From DATLFA01 sp039934635 (GTDB taxonomy: Bacteria; Actinomycetota; Acidimicrobiia; Acidimicrobiales; WLNW01), in NCBI GenBank assembly GCA_039934635.1, contig JBDTLT010000030.1:1-37205 (forward strand): DNA of 37,205 nt, given 5' to 3'. Made by a program: the position numbers and the translations under genes. The first letter of the stretch is position 1; each line of letters begins with the position of its first letter. The notes below the pieces were generated by a model, which was not told the DNA's origin, did no database searches, and saw only the letters and a program-made list of their open reading frames with translations. Below, one piece after another: positions 23,705 to 31,306 of the stretch.

Positions 23705-23730
23705 GCTCTCAACGCGCCAAATGCGCTGAG
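23686..23730. repeat. Large inverted repeat (18-bp arms) after tRNA-Leu
   Basis: The arms 23686-23703 and 23713-23730 pair over 18 positions with a single G-T pair, leaving a 9-nt loop. The inner 14 bp (GCGCATTTGGCGCG against CGCGCCAAATGCGC) are perfect. The stem is far longer than a usual terminator and no T-run follows, so a REP-like element is more likely than a terminator, though it could stop transcripts from either side. It sits between tRNA-Leu and the end of the SRPBCC gene. Confidence 0.65.
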
Positions 23731-23771
23731 GTCATCCGCGGGCGCAGGATGCGAGCGGCGCGCTCATGACA

Positions 23772-24278
23772 TCACTGCGTTCCTCCGGTGGTGAGGGCCG
23801 CCTCGGCCGCGACCTTGAGCTGTTGCAACGTGTGCCGCATCGCTTCGACGAGCTCGCGGTGACGGTTCGTGGGGACGTCGACCACGCGCGCCCACGTGGG
23901 GATCCAACGCACTTCGTAGGACTCCGTGACGTGGGTGCGGTCCCCGATTGTCTCGAACCGGTAGCGCCACACCGTTCCCTCGCGCCTGCCCTCCTCGGTC
24001 ACGAACGCCAACTCGCGTCCACGCTCGGCCGTGAGTACACGACCGCGCCGCGACCACTTCATGAGGCCGAACGGGCCGCCGCGGTTGTGACCGACGAAGG
24101 TGGCGTCCGCCGCTGGGCCCATCGTGCCATCGGTCCATTCGAGCCGTTGGCACTCCGGGCTCCACTCGCCCATGCGGGGCATGTCGGCGACCATGTCGTA
24201 GATGCATTCGGCGGGAGCGTCGATCTCGATGCTCACGCTGTCTTCGGTCAACCACCAGCGCTGGTTCTTCGGTGCCAT
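23772..24278 (-). CDS. SRPBCC (START/Bet v1-like) family protein
   Basis: The 168-residue protein has the SRPBCC pattern: SVSIEIDAPAECIYDMVADMPRMGEWSPECQRLEW at the start, central GRELAFVTEEGRREGTVWRYRFETIGDRTHVTESYEV, and a long C-terminal helix LVEAMRHTLQQLKVAAEAAL. This fold forms a hydrophobic pocket for lipids, polyketides or aromatics; the ligand is unknown. GGGGAGAGGA before the ATG is a strong ribosome site. It is divergent from a TetR regulator with an AT-rich operator between them, so it is probably the regulator's target. Confidence 0.87.
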   Translation of the reverse strand: MAPKNQRWWLTEDSVSIEIDAPAECIYDMVADMPRMGEWSPECQRLEWTDGTMGPAADATFVGHNRGGPFGLMKWSRRGRVLTAERGRELAFVTEEGRREGTVWRYRFETIGDRTHVTESYEVRWIPTWARVVDVPTNRHRELVEAMRHTLQQLKVAAEAALTTGGTQ

Positions 24279-24306
24279 GGCGTCCTCTCCCCGTTGATGT
24301 AGGTAA

Positions 24307-24323
24307 AGCTATAGCATATAGCT
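24307..24323. promoter_or_regulatory. AT-rich palindrome, probable TetR operator
   Basis: AGCTATA-GCA-TATAGCT is a perfect 7+3+7 palindrome. It lies in the gap between the divergent SRPBCC and TetR genes and stands out as AT-rich against GC-rich surroundings. It sits about 25 bp upstream of a good -10 box (TATGAT) of the regulator, so the TetR protein probably binds here and controls both genes, including its own. Confidence 0.6.
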
Positions 24324-24347
24324 AACGCTGTCAACTAAAGAATGCGC

Positions 24348-24353
24348 TATGAT
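24348..24353 (+). promoter_or_regulatory. -10 box of the TetR gene
   Basis: TATGAT matches the -10 consensus at five of six positions and ends 7 nt before the ATG at 24361. This supports that ATG, not the ATG at 24349 that overlaps the box, and implies a leaderless transcript. Confidence 0.5.
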
Positions 24354-24360
24354 GCGGACC

Positions 24361-25059
24361 ATGCCAACGGAACCTTCGGCGGGGACCAACTCCGGAACCG
24401 GAGACCGCCGGGCGCGCCGGCGGCAGGAGACCATCGAGGAAATTCTGGCCATCGCCGAGGCCGTGATGATCGAAGAGGGCGTCAACGGTCTCAGTCTCTC
24501 CGAAGTCGCGCGCCGCCTGGGCGTCCGGCCGCCGTCGATCTACAAGTACCTCCCGTCGCTCATGGCGTTGTACGACGCGCTGTTCGAGCGCGGGCAGCAG
24601 GCACACCTCGAAGCGATGCGATCCGCGATGGTCGACGCGGAACCCGGCCTCGACGCGCTCAGCAAGGGTCTCGAAGCAAGCGGGCGTTGGGCGCTGTCGA
24701 ACCGTGCCCTCGCCCAGCTGCTGTTCTGGCGACCGGTACCCAGCTTCCGGCCATCGGACGAGGCGATGGCACCGAGCGTGGAGATGGTGACATTGCAACG
24801 CCGTGCGCTCGCCGCTGCCGTGCGCAAAGGCGAACTCGGCCCCGCCGCCGATAGCGACGAGGCGCTGTACCTCACGTCAACGCTCATCGCGGGCGTGCTC
24901 ACCCAGGCCTTCGCCAACGAACCCGACTTGCCTTGGGGCGAAGGCCGCTTCACGCCGCTTTTTCCGCGACTCCTTCAGCTACTCACTGCGATCTACCCGA
25001 CCAGCGCGCCTCGTCGGCGCGGCGGTGCGGAAATCACGACTGCGCCCGGACGACGGTGA
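24361..25059 (+). CDS. TetR/AcrR family transcriptional regulator
   Basis: The 232-residue protein has an N-terminal TetR DNA-binding domain: RRQETIEEILAIAEAVMIEEGVNGLSLSEVARRLGVRPPSIYKYLPSLMALYDALFERG, helix-turn-helix about residues 47-66. The ligand-binding half includes LAQLLFWRPVPSFRPSDEAMAPSVEM and TSTLIAGVLTQAFANEPDLPWGEGRFTPLFPRLLQLL. The N-terminal 20 residues are Thr/Gly/Arg-rich. ATG at 24361 is chosen because the ATG at 24349 lies inside a -10 box. It is divergent from the SRPBCC gene, its likely target; its last 26 bp overlap the opposing OsmC gene. Confidence 0.9.
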   Translation: MPTEPSAGTNSGTGDRRARRRQETIEEILAIAEAVMIEEGVNGLSLSEVARRLGVRPPSIYKYLPSLMALYDALFERGQQAHLEAMRSAMVDAEPGLDALSKGLEASGRWALSNRALAQLLFWRPVPSFRPSDEAMAPSVEMVTLQRRALAAAVRKGELGPAADSDEALYLTSTLIAGVLTQAFANEPDLPWGEGRFTPLFPRLLQLLTAIYPTSAPRRRGGAEITTAPGRR

Positions 25060-25486
25060 TCTGGGTACGCACCGAGTTGGCGATGAAACAGTTGTGATGA
25101 CTGCGGTCATGAAGGTCACGAATGAGCGTTGCTGACGGGGACGAAGCCGGCGCAAAGCTGATTCTTGGTACGAGCTCCACACGAGTTATCCATGTAACGC
25201 CCGTCGCATCACGCTCCATGTAGCCGACGGCAGAATCCTCATAGCAATCGACCGTCAGACCCTCCTTGGCCGCCAGAAAGAGAAACCACAGCATGTGACA
25301 ACTCGAGATCGCAGCGACGAATGCGGCTTCCGGATCAACGAGTGCAGGATTGCCCATCAACGACGGCGCCGACGACGCCTCGATCGTGGCGCCGCCATCG
25401 AACTTCCAGAGATGATCTCGGTCATACCCGAGTCCGAAATCGCGATCGCCGCGCTGCCACTCAACCGACACGCGATGCTCCGACAC
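25034..25486 (-). CDS. OsmC family protein (peroxiredoxin-like)
   Basis: The 150-residue protein has both redox cysteines of the OsmC/Ohr superfamily: Cys63 in AAISSCHMLWFLFLAAKEG and Cys133 in HDRSHHNCFIANSV. Members reduce organic hydroperoxides with these thiols in the cytoplasm. The GTG at 25486 is preferred over TTG at 25507 because GGGAG lies 7 nt before it. Its last 26 bp overlap the opposite-strand TetR gene. No linked ohrR-type regulator is obvious. Confidence 0.9.
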   Translation of the reverse strand: MSEHRVSVEWQRGDRDFGLGYDRDHLWKFDGGATIEASSAPSLMGNPALVDPEAAFVAAISSCHMLWFLFLAAKEGLTVDCYEDSAVGYMERDATGVTWITRVELVPRISFAPASSPSATLIRDLHDRSHHNCFIANSVRTQITVVRAQS

Positions 25487-25635
25487 CAAGCTTCTCCCGC
25501 CGCTCAACTCACAACGACGCTAGCGAATCATCGATGGCGCCACCGCCTTTGTCCGGATTTCCAGTGCGGTGTTGATCCTGGCAACGATCGCGGCCGTGGT
25601 GCTCATGATGCGCCGCGACCGAACTGCCGCCTACA

Positions 25636-26454
25636 TCATCGACTTATCGCAGGCGGCGCGGTTGATCCCACCGCGCTGAAGTCGATTTGGCAGCGGCGCA
25701 GTGTGCGGCGGTCGGTGGCGGCGAATCCCTTCCGTGCGTGCTGCAGCACCAAGTTGTCCCAGATCAGCAAGTCCCCGGGTCGCCAGCGATGCCAGTACTG
25801 AATGGCAGGCGCCTCGAACGAGACCTGCAATTCGGCGAGCAACGAATCATCGTCCGTATCAGGGATCGATTCGGTGAACAACGGGTTCACGAACAAGATC
25901 GCGATGCCGGTCACGGGATGGTGCAGCACTACCGGATGCCGCGTCCGGCTCGGCACTGGCCCTCGGGCGAAGCGCTCGAAGTGCACCGCCGATAGGTCGC
26001 TGATTTGCTCGCGCAGTGGCGCCGGTAGCCGCGTATACGCCTCGGCCGCGTCGATGAACCCGGTCTCGCCGCCGGCCGTGCTCACTTCGATGGCGTAGAG
26101 GCAGATCGCACCCACCGGGTCGGCGAACGAATAGTCCTGATGCGGTGTGAGCTCGGCATTGGCGCCACCGGTGCCGTCCTCGCGCGTGTTCGACAAATAG
26201 GTGTAGCGCAGGTCGGTGTCTCGCAGGTGCGGGTGGATCTCGCGCGATGGCGTGCGGAGCGTGCCGAACCAACTAGCGAACGCCAGCTGCTCGTCGACGG
26301 AAATCTGCTGCTGATCGCGCACGAGCACGAGATGCTGAACGAAGAACGCGTCGACCACGCGCTCGCGATCGGCGTCGGAGGGACCAGCGCGCACATCGAG
26401 ACCCACGACCTCGACACCAAACGACGCAGCAAGCGGGCGCAGCTCGACCCCCAT
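25636..26454 (-). CDS. TauD/TfdA family Fe(II)/2-oxoglutarate dioxygenase
   Basis: The 272-residue protein has the TauD iron triad: His105 and Asp107 in LTPHQDYSFAD and the distal His239 in VLQHARKG, with Arg residues (250, 254) placed to bind 2-oxoglutarate. The start GVELRPLAASFGVEVVGLDV is typical. Family members hydroxylate taurine, 2,4-D-type acids or alkyl sulphates, releasing the leaving group; this substrate cannot be read. It is divergent from an amidohydrolase operon, with only about 31 bp between the two start codons, so the promoters must overlap or lie inside genes. Confidence 0.92.
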   Translation of the reverse strand: MGVELRPLAASFGVEVVGLDVRAGPSDADRERVVDAFFVQHLVLVRDQQQISVDEQLAFASWFGTLRTPSREIHPHLRDTDLRYTYLSNTREDGTGGANAELTPHQDYSFADPVGAICLYAIEVSTAGGETGFIDAAEAYTRLPAPLREQISDLSAVHFERFARGPVPSRTRHPVVLHHPVTGIAILFVNPLFTESIPDTDDDSLLAELQVSFEAPAIQYWHRWRPGDLLIWDNLVLQHARKGFAATDRRTLRRCQIDFSAVGSTAPPAISR

Positions 26455-26485
26455 GCGCTACAACGTACTGTGTGAAGGGGGTTCT

Positions 26486-27613
26486 GTGATCGTCTCGACT
26501 GACTCACACGTGATCGAGCCGCCGGACCTCTGGATCACCCGGCTGCCCGGCTCGCTGCACGACCGCGCGCCGCAACTCGTGGCCGGCGACGACGCCGACT
26601 GGTGGTATGTCGACGGCCTCAAGTTGATGTCGGTGCACGGTGGCGCCGACGTCGGCGTGCGCTTCGAGGATCAAGCGAAGCTGCGGATGGCCGCCCGCAT
26701 GAGCGAGGTGCGACGCGGGGGCTACGAGCCCGACAGCAAGCTCACCGACATGGACGCCGACGGCGTCGACCGCGAGGTGGTGTACACCACACTCGGATTG
26801 CAGTTGTGGCGACTGCCCGACACGGTATTGCTGCAGTCGCTGTTCGCTGCGTACAACGACTGGATCGCTGCGTTCTGTGCCGCCGCGCCCCACCGGTTGG
26901 CGGGTGTGGCGCTCGTGCTACTCGACGACATCGACGCCGGCATCGCTGAACTACAACGCGCCGCGCGCCTCGGGTTGCAGGGCGCAATGATCAGCGTCTA
27001 CCCGGATGAGTCGATCGCATACGACCATCCGCGCTACGAGCCGTTTTGGGCCGCGGCCGCCGATCTCGGAATCGTGTTGAGCCTGCACATCGGCACGAAC
27101 CGCGTGCTGCCGCCGCCGTCGTCACCATCGCACGCCCCGTCCGACATGGCCCTCAAGCTCCTCTCGACGCCGGCGCGCTACGTGACCTCTGCGCACTGGG
27201 TGCAGCTGTCGTTGGCAAACATGATCTTCGCCGGCGTGTTCGAACGCCATCCGACACTCAAGGTGGTGTCGCTCGAGCACGAGATCGCGTGGGTGCCCCA
27301 CTTCTTGCAATCGATGGACTACACGTATACGCAGCGGGCCCGCCGGTCGCAGTGGTACCGATTCCAAGACGACGCACGACCAAGCGACTTCTTCCACCGC
27401 AACGTCATGATCAGTTTCCAGGAGGACGCACTTGGTTTGCGACTGCGCGACGTCGTTGGTGTCGGCAATCTCGTGTGGGGATCCGACTATCCGCACGCGG
27501 AGTCGACGTTCCCGCGCAGCCGCATGATCCTCGACCGCCTCTTCGCGGAAATCCCCGCCGCGGAACGCACACAGATCCTCGACACGAACGCGACCGCGCT
27601 GTACTTTTCATGA
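26486..27613 (+). CDS. Amidohydrolase family protein (PF04909 type)
   Basis: The 375-residue TIM-barrel metal enzyme resembles the amidohydrolase-2 family (ACMSD / resorcylate decarboxylase-like). It opens VIVSTDSHVIEPPDLW, where the usual HxH is the DSH variant of this group, and has LHIGTN, VSLEHEIAWVPHFL and the C-terminal WGSDYPHAESTFP with the catalytic Asp. GTG at 26486 is chosen because AAGGGGG lies just upstream and it gives the family start; an ATG at 26453 in frame is possible. Its stop overlaps the next gene by 4 bp. Decarboxylase or hydrolase activity cannot be told apart. Confidence 0.88.
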   Translation: MIVSTDSHVIEPPDLWITRLPGSLHDRAPQLVAGDDADWWYVDGLKLMSVHGGADVGVRFEDQAKLRMAARMSEVRRGGYEPDSKLTDMDADGVDREVVYTTLGLQLWRLPDTVLLQSLFAAYNDWIAAFCAAAPHRLAGVALVLLDDIDAGIAELQRAARLGLQGAMISVYPDESIAYDHPRYEPFWAAAADLGIVLSLHIGTNRVLPPPSSPSHAPSDMALKLLSTPARYVTSAHWVQLSLANMIFAGVFERHPTLKVVSLEHEIAWVPHFLQSMDYTYTQRARRSQWYRFQDDARPSDFFHRNVMISFQEDALGLRLRDVVGVGNLVWGSDYPHAESTFPRSRMILDRLFAEIPAAERTQILDTNATALYFS

Positions 27614-28398
27614 ACGCACTCGTCTTGTCGCCCAATGTCGAGTTCCTCTTCGCTGATGCCAGTGCCGATTTCAACGAACGAGTCTCGATCGCGGCAGCCG
27701 CAGGGGTGCACGCCATCGAGTTCTGGGGTTGGCGCAACAAGGATGTCGACGGCCTCGAGCATGTCCTTCGCGCCACCGACGTGCACGTCACGGCAATGGT
27801 GGTCGATCCGATCGTGTCGATGGTGTGCGAGCCGGATCAGTTCGTCACCGCGGTACGCGAGACCGCCGCAGTGGCAGGCCGCCTCGGCGCGTCGACGATC
27901 ATCATTGCGTCCGGCGCCCGCGACGAAACTGCTTCCGCGGCCGAGCAGTGCGGCCGCGCAGTTGCCGCGTTGCGTGATGCGCTGCCGTTCGCAGAAGCAA
28001 GTGGCGTGACGCTGGCCCTCGAAGCGGTGAACGCCTTCGACCATCCGATGGCGTATGTCAGCCGTCTGCACCACGCCGTCACACTCGTCGACGCGGTGGG
28101 GTCAACCGCGCTCGGCATCGTCGTCGACTTCTACCATGCGTCGCGGATGAACGAGCTCGTCGCCGAGACAATCGGCAATCGCATCGGGCTCATCCGGCAC
28201 ATGCAGCTCGCCGGTCTGCCCCACCGCGAGGAGCCGAGCGCGGGTAGCGCGCCGTATCTCGACACCGTCCGCGCGTTCCGCAACGGTGGCTACGACGGAC
28301 CGATCGGCCTCGAGTACCGCCCACAGCTGGCCAGCGCGGCCAGCTGGGCATCGGTGCGCGCGTTCTTGTGCGAGCAACTGGAGGCGACGGCGAGATGA
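27610..28398 (+). CDS. Hydroxypyruvate isomerase-like TIM-barrel protein
   Basis: The 262-residue protein belongs to the xylose-isomerase-like sugar phosphate isomerase/epimerase superfamily and is closest in pattern to hydroxypyruvate isomerase. Metal-site residues are Glu138 (LALEAVN), Asp173 (GIVVDFYH), His197 (IRHMQLAGLPHREEPSAG) and Glu235 (IGLEYRP). Hydroxypyruvate isomerase interconverts hydroxypyruvate and tartronate semialdehyde in glyoxylate metabolism, but related enzymes act on other small sugars. The real start is the ATG overlapping the amidohydrolase stop (ATGA). The frame upstream is shadow. It overlaps the SDR downstream by 4 bp. Confidence 0.82.
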   Translation: MNALVLSPNVEFLFADASADFNERVSIAAAAGVHAIEFWGWRNKDVDGLEHVLRATDVHVTAMVVDPIVSMVCEPDQFVTAVRETAAVAGRLGASTIIIASGARDETASAAEQCGRAVAALRDALPFAEASGVTLALEAVNAFDHPMAYVSRLHHAVTLVDAVGSTALGIVVDFYHASRMNELVAETIGNRIGLIRHMQLAGLPHREEPSAGSAPYLDTVRAFRNGGYDGPIGLEYRPQLASAASWASVRAFLCEQLEATAR

Positions 28399-29174
28399 CG
28401 CTGCGCATGCGCGACGAAGTGGTGATCGTGACCGGATCGACATCGGGGCTGGGCCGTGAGATCGCAACGCTGTTCGCCGAGCAGGGTGCGTCGGTAGTCG
28501 TCAGCGGTCGACGAGTCGACGCGGGTGAAGCGATCGTCACGGGGCTGGCGCGGGCACCGGGTGCGAATCATTTGTTCGTGGCCAGCGATCTCACGACGCC
28601 CGAAGGTCGAGAGACGCTCGTCAATCGCGCGGTGGCACAGTTCGGCCGCCTCACCGTGCTCGTGAACAACGCAGTGTCACCCACCGCGATCGCGCGCGAC
28701 GGCGTGGTAACGGCCATCGACCACGAGCTGTGGCACGAGATGTTGTCCGTCACGTTGATAGCGGCGGCCGAGATGTGCCGGCTGGCGATCCCGCATCTGA
28801 TCGATGCCGGTGGCGGCTCGATAGTGAACGTGTCGGCCAAGTCGGCCAGTCTCGCCCGCCCCGGTCAGGCCGCGTACTCGGCCGCCAAAGCCGGCATGAA
28901 CGCGCTCGGCCGATCGATCGCCGCCGACTACTCGCGCCAGGGCGTACGGTGCAACGCGCTGCAACCCGGCTACATCATCCACGACGGTCGCGACGCCGGT
29001 ATGACCGACGCACGGAGGGCCGAGCTCGAGGGCATGCAACTCACTCGGCTGGCCACCGCGCGTGACGTCGCGCTCGCCGCGCTCTTCCTCGCCAGTCGCG
29101 AGTCCGAGGTCATCACCGGCATCACCTTGCCCGTCGATGGTGGATCGACCGCGGTGCGCGGCCGCCTACTCTGA
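28395..29174 (+). CDS. SDR family oxidoreductase
   Basis: The 259-residue classical SDR has the nucleotide-binding TGSTSGLG at residues 13-20, VLVNNAVSPT, the catalytic Ser in IVNVSAKSASLARPG and Tyr/Lys in AAYSAAKAGMNALG, and ends GITLPVDGGSTAVRG. After strand 2, SGRR suggests NADP use. It is the third gene of an amidohydrolase - isomerase - SDR operon joined by 4-bp overlaps. If the isomerase makes a hydroxy-aldehyde, this could be the reductase that follows (for example of tartronate-semialdehyde type), which is inference. Confidence 0.9.
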   Translation: MTLRMRDEVVIVTGSTSGLGREIATLFAEQGASVVVSGRRVDAGEAIVTGLARAPGANHLFVASDLTTPEGRETLVNRAVAQFGRLTVLVNNAVSPTAIARDGVVTAIDHELWHEMLSVTLIAAAEMCRLAIPHLIDAGGGSIVNVSAKSASLARPGQAAYSAAKAGMNALGRSIAADYSRQGVRCNALQPGYIIHDGRDAGMTDARRAELEGMQLTRLATARDVALAALFLASRESEVITGITLPVDGGSTAVRGRLL

Positions 29175-29267
29175 GCGGAGCGCGGGCGGGCACTCGCGGC
29201 CGGGCACTCGCCGACGCCGACGCGAGTTGTCGGACCGCGAGGTTCTTTGTGCATCACACGCGCTGCC

Positions 29268-29290
29268 AGCGCGCCAAATGCTACGAGAAC
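29268..29290 (-). repeat. 23-bp repeat, left copy flanking the broken AbiEi/DUF559 gene
   Basis: This copy differs at one position (29278 against 30311) from the copy at 30301-30323 and is in the same orientation, 1033 bp away. It overlaps the last bases and the stop codon of the minus-strand pseudogene. A further related copy lies at 23683-23704. Confidence 0.65.
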
Positions 29291-30203
29291 ATCCGCTGGC
29301 GAAGGACTCGAGCGTCGCTCACCTCAGCGACGACATCCTCGGGCGAGCGGCAAAGTCTTCGCCAAGTGAACCGCAAAGGCAACCAGCCAGCGAGGACCAA
29401 TAAGTTCTGTCGTGATCGATCGATCTCGAACGGATCGTGTTGCGAATGCACGCCGAAGCCGTCGCCCTCCATGAAGATAAGCAACTCGGGATATGCCGCA
29501 TCAAGATAGAAACGTTGCCCCTTAACCACGACCTCGAACTGACGTACCGGCGCGGGCAGACCGCCGTCGCGCAGGATCTTGAAGAGCAGTGTCTCGAGAT
29601 CACTCTCCGCTGGTGCCAGCGTCGGGTCGCGGGCACGAGTAGCGAACGCTTCGCCGCGATTCCAGGGCGACCTTTCGCCGCGAGTTCGAAGAACCGGCGC
29701 AACAGCCGATCGAACGTCGTGACCCGCCCCAGCAATGCGCGCTCCAACGCAGTTTCGAGCGTGGCTGAGCGAACGACCGCACCGAGGTCGATGAGTGTCC
29801 GCGTCGCATTCGTCGTCGAGACACCGTTCACCGTCGTCGCGTCCCGACTCAGCAGATCACTAGACCGATGGGTGATGAACGGAACCCGGACGCTTCCAGT
29901 CGCATCAATGGTGATCTCCGGTCGCGATGGAGGGGAATCGATCAGGCCCAGCAGGTGCGCCGCGCTGCGATGCGACGCGACGCCACCGGTCGCGAGTGTT
30001 GCTGCCCGAAGCCACACCGCATCGTTCAGCGGCGCTCCGGCAACGAGATAGACGCTGCGATGCAACACCACCAAACGCCCGCTGCTCACGCGGGTGCGGA
30101 TTTGATGGTCGCTGAAGCCGACCTTTACGAGTTGCTGACGTGTGATGAGGCCGGACTGTGGTGCTGCGCGTCCCGCGAGGCGCCGTTCGAGTTCGGCGTC
30201 TAC
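29281..30203 (-). pseudogene. AbiEi-antitoxin-like / DUF559 nuclease-like gene, frameshifted and without a clear start
   Basis: Read through on the minus strand this is one gene of about 300 codons. The 5' part encodes ELERRLAGRAAPQSGLITRQQLV and IRTRVSSGRLVVLHRSVYLVAGAP, the winged-helix start of AbiEi-family antitoxin proteins. The 3' part, in another frame, encodes RDPTLAPAESDLETLLFKILRDGG and FYLDAAYPELLIFMEGDGFGVHSQ...GWLPLRFTWRRL, a Vsr-like DUF559 nuclease end with Asp and Glu in place. The frames switch near 29631-29634, where one missing base (for example GTGGCC to GTGCC) explains the break. Upstream the frame ends at TAG (30204-30206) before any usable start; only an internal GTG at 30089 remains. 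Sequencing error could explain the frameshift but not the missing start. Confidence 0.75.
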
Positions 30204-30300
30204 CTAGTGCGGCGCCGCCGCAACGGATCGGTGCGGCTTCGCCGCACGAGACAGAACCTCGTGACGCGGCGGCTGACCCTGGGTGTTTGTCGCGCCGCGA

Positions 30301-30323
30301 GCGCGCCAACTGCTACGAGAACC
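30301..30323 (-). repeat. 23-bp repeat, right copy flanking the broken AbiEi/DUF559 gene
   Basis: This is the partner of 29268-29290 with one mismatch. It lies about 100 bp upstream of the pseudogene's open frame, between it and the LLM oxidoreductase. Read on the minus strand it has the same TTCTCGTAG that ends the pseudogene, so it may be the relic tail of a second, lost copy of that gene. Confidence 0.65.
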
Positions 30324-30362
30324 AACCGTCTGGGTGTTGTCCGGTCGCCGTCGCCGACGCGA

Positions 30363-31247
30363 TTAGCCGCGCTTGTCGATCACTTCGAGGAGCGCGTCGA
30401 TCTCGGCGATCTCGGATGTCGCGGTGTTGAGCCAGCATTCCTCGACACCGAGCGCTTCGTAGGCGTCGAGCGACTCGCGCACCGCGTCGGGCGATGAACG
30501 GTCGACCATCGACGCCATCCAGCGGGCGGGCGCCTCGCCCATCACCTTGATGTACTTGTAGACATAGTCCTTGAGCTTCTCGTCGGCGTTCGGCGCGAGG
30601 GAGCACCAAAAGCCGGCGACGCGCTGCGGCGCGGTGGTGCGGCCGGCCGCCTCCCATGCGCCGTTGACCCGCTCGAGCTGAACGGCGATCTCATCGGCGA
30701 CACCGTTGCCTGACCACGAGTAGATGCCGTCGGCCCACCGCGCGGCTCGAGCGATTCCTTTGGGCCCGGTGACCCCGGCGAGAATCGGTGGGCCGCCCAC
30801 CTGAACGGGCGTCGGGCCGACCGCTTCGGTGCCCTCGAACGGCAACTCACCGGCCCAGATACGCCGTATCTCGGCGACCTGTTCGTCCAGCCGTGCGTAA
30901 CGCCGGACCGGCTCCTTCTCCATGCACTTGTAGTCGTCCATCCGGCCGCCGATACCGACGGTGATGGTGGTTCGTCCGCCCGAGATCAGATCGAGCGTCG
31001 CCGCGTGCTTGGCCACATGGATCGCGGGGTGCATCGGGAGTACGTAGAGCGTAGGAACGATCCGCACGCGTTGGGTCACGGCCGCGGCGGCGGCCATGAG
31101 CGCCATCATGTCGATGCTGGTCCCTACAACCCGCTCACCGCAGGACAACGCCGAGAATGGCCCCTCGTCGACACGACGAAACCACTCGAGGGTCAGTTCA
31201 CGCGTGAGGTTCCCCTTGGCGTAGGGAAAACAAAGTCCGATCTTCAC
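30363..31247 (-). CDS. LLM class flavin/F420-dependent oxidoreductase
   Basis: The 294-residue protein is a luciferase-like TIM barrel. It starts MKIGLCFPYAKG, has VRIVPTLYVLPMHPAIHVAKHAATLDLISGGRTTITVGIGG and later GGPPILAGVTGPKGIARAARWADGIY, all family-typical. Actinobacterial members mostly use F420 and act on varied substrates such as steroids, phenols or sugar phosphates; the substrate here is unknown. GGC-rich upstream bases lack a clear ribosome site. It sits between the broken nuclease-like gene and a YjbR-family gene, all leftward, so a run with the genes to the right is possible. Confidence 0.88.
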   Translation of the reverse strand: MKIGLCFPYAKGNLTRELTLEWFRRVDEGPFSALSCGERVVGTSIDMMALMAAAAAVTQRVRIVPTLYVLPMHPAIHVAKHAATLDLISGGRTTITVGIGGRMDDYKCMEKEPVRRYARLDEQVAEIRRIWAGELPFEGTEAVGPTPVQVGGPPILAGVTGPKGIARAARWADGIYSWSGNGVADEIAVQLERVNGAWEAAGRTTAPQRVAGFWCSLAPNADEKLKDYVYKYIKVMGEAPARWMASMVDRSSPDAVRESLDAYEALGVEECWLNTATSEIAEIDALLEVIDKRG

Positions 31248-31306
31248 GCGGCCCGCCTTTATAGAGTGTCAGAGCGCAGACAATAGGTCGACCGACGCGA
31301 GTCAGA

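Noticed and set aside
23686..23730. CRISPR array or attachment site beside tRNA-Leu
   Set aside because: There is no series of equal repeats and spacers, no integrase, and no duplicated tRNA 3' end nearby.
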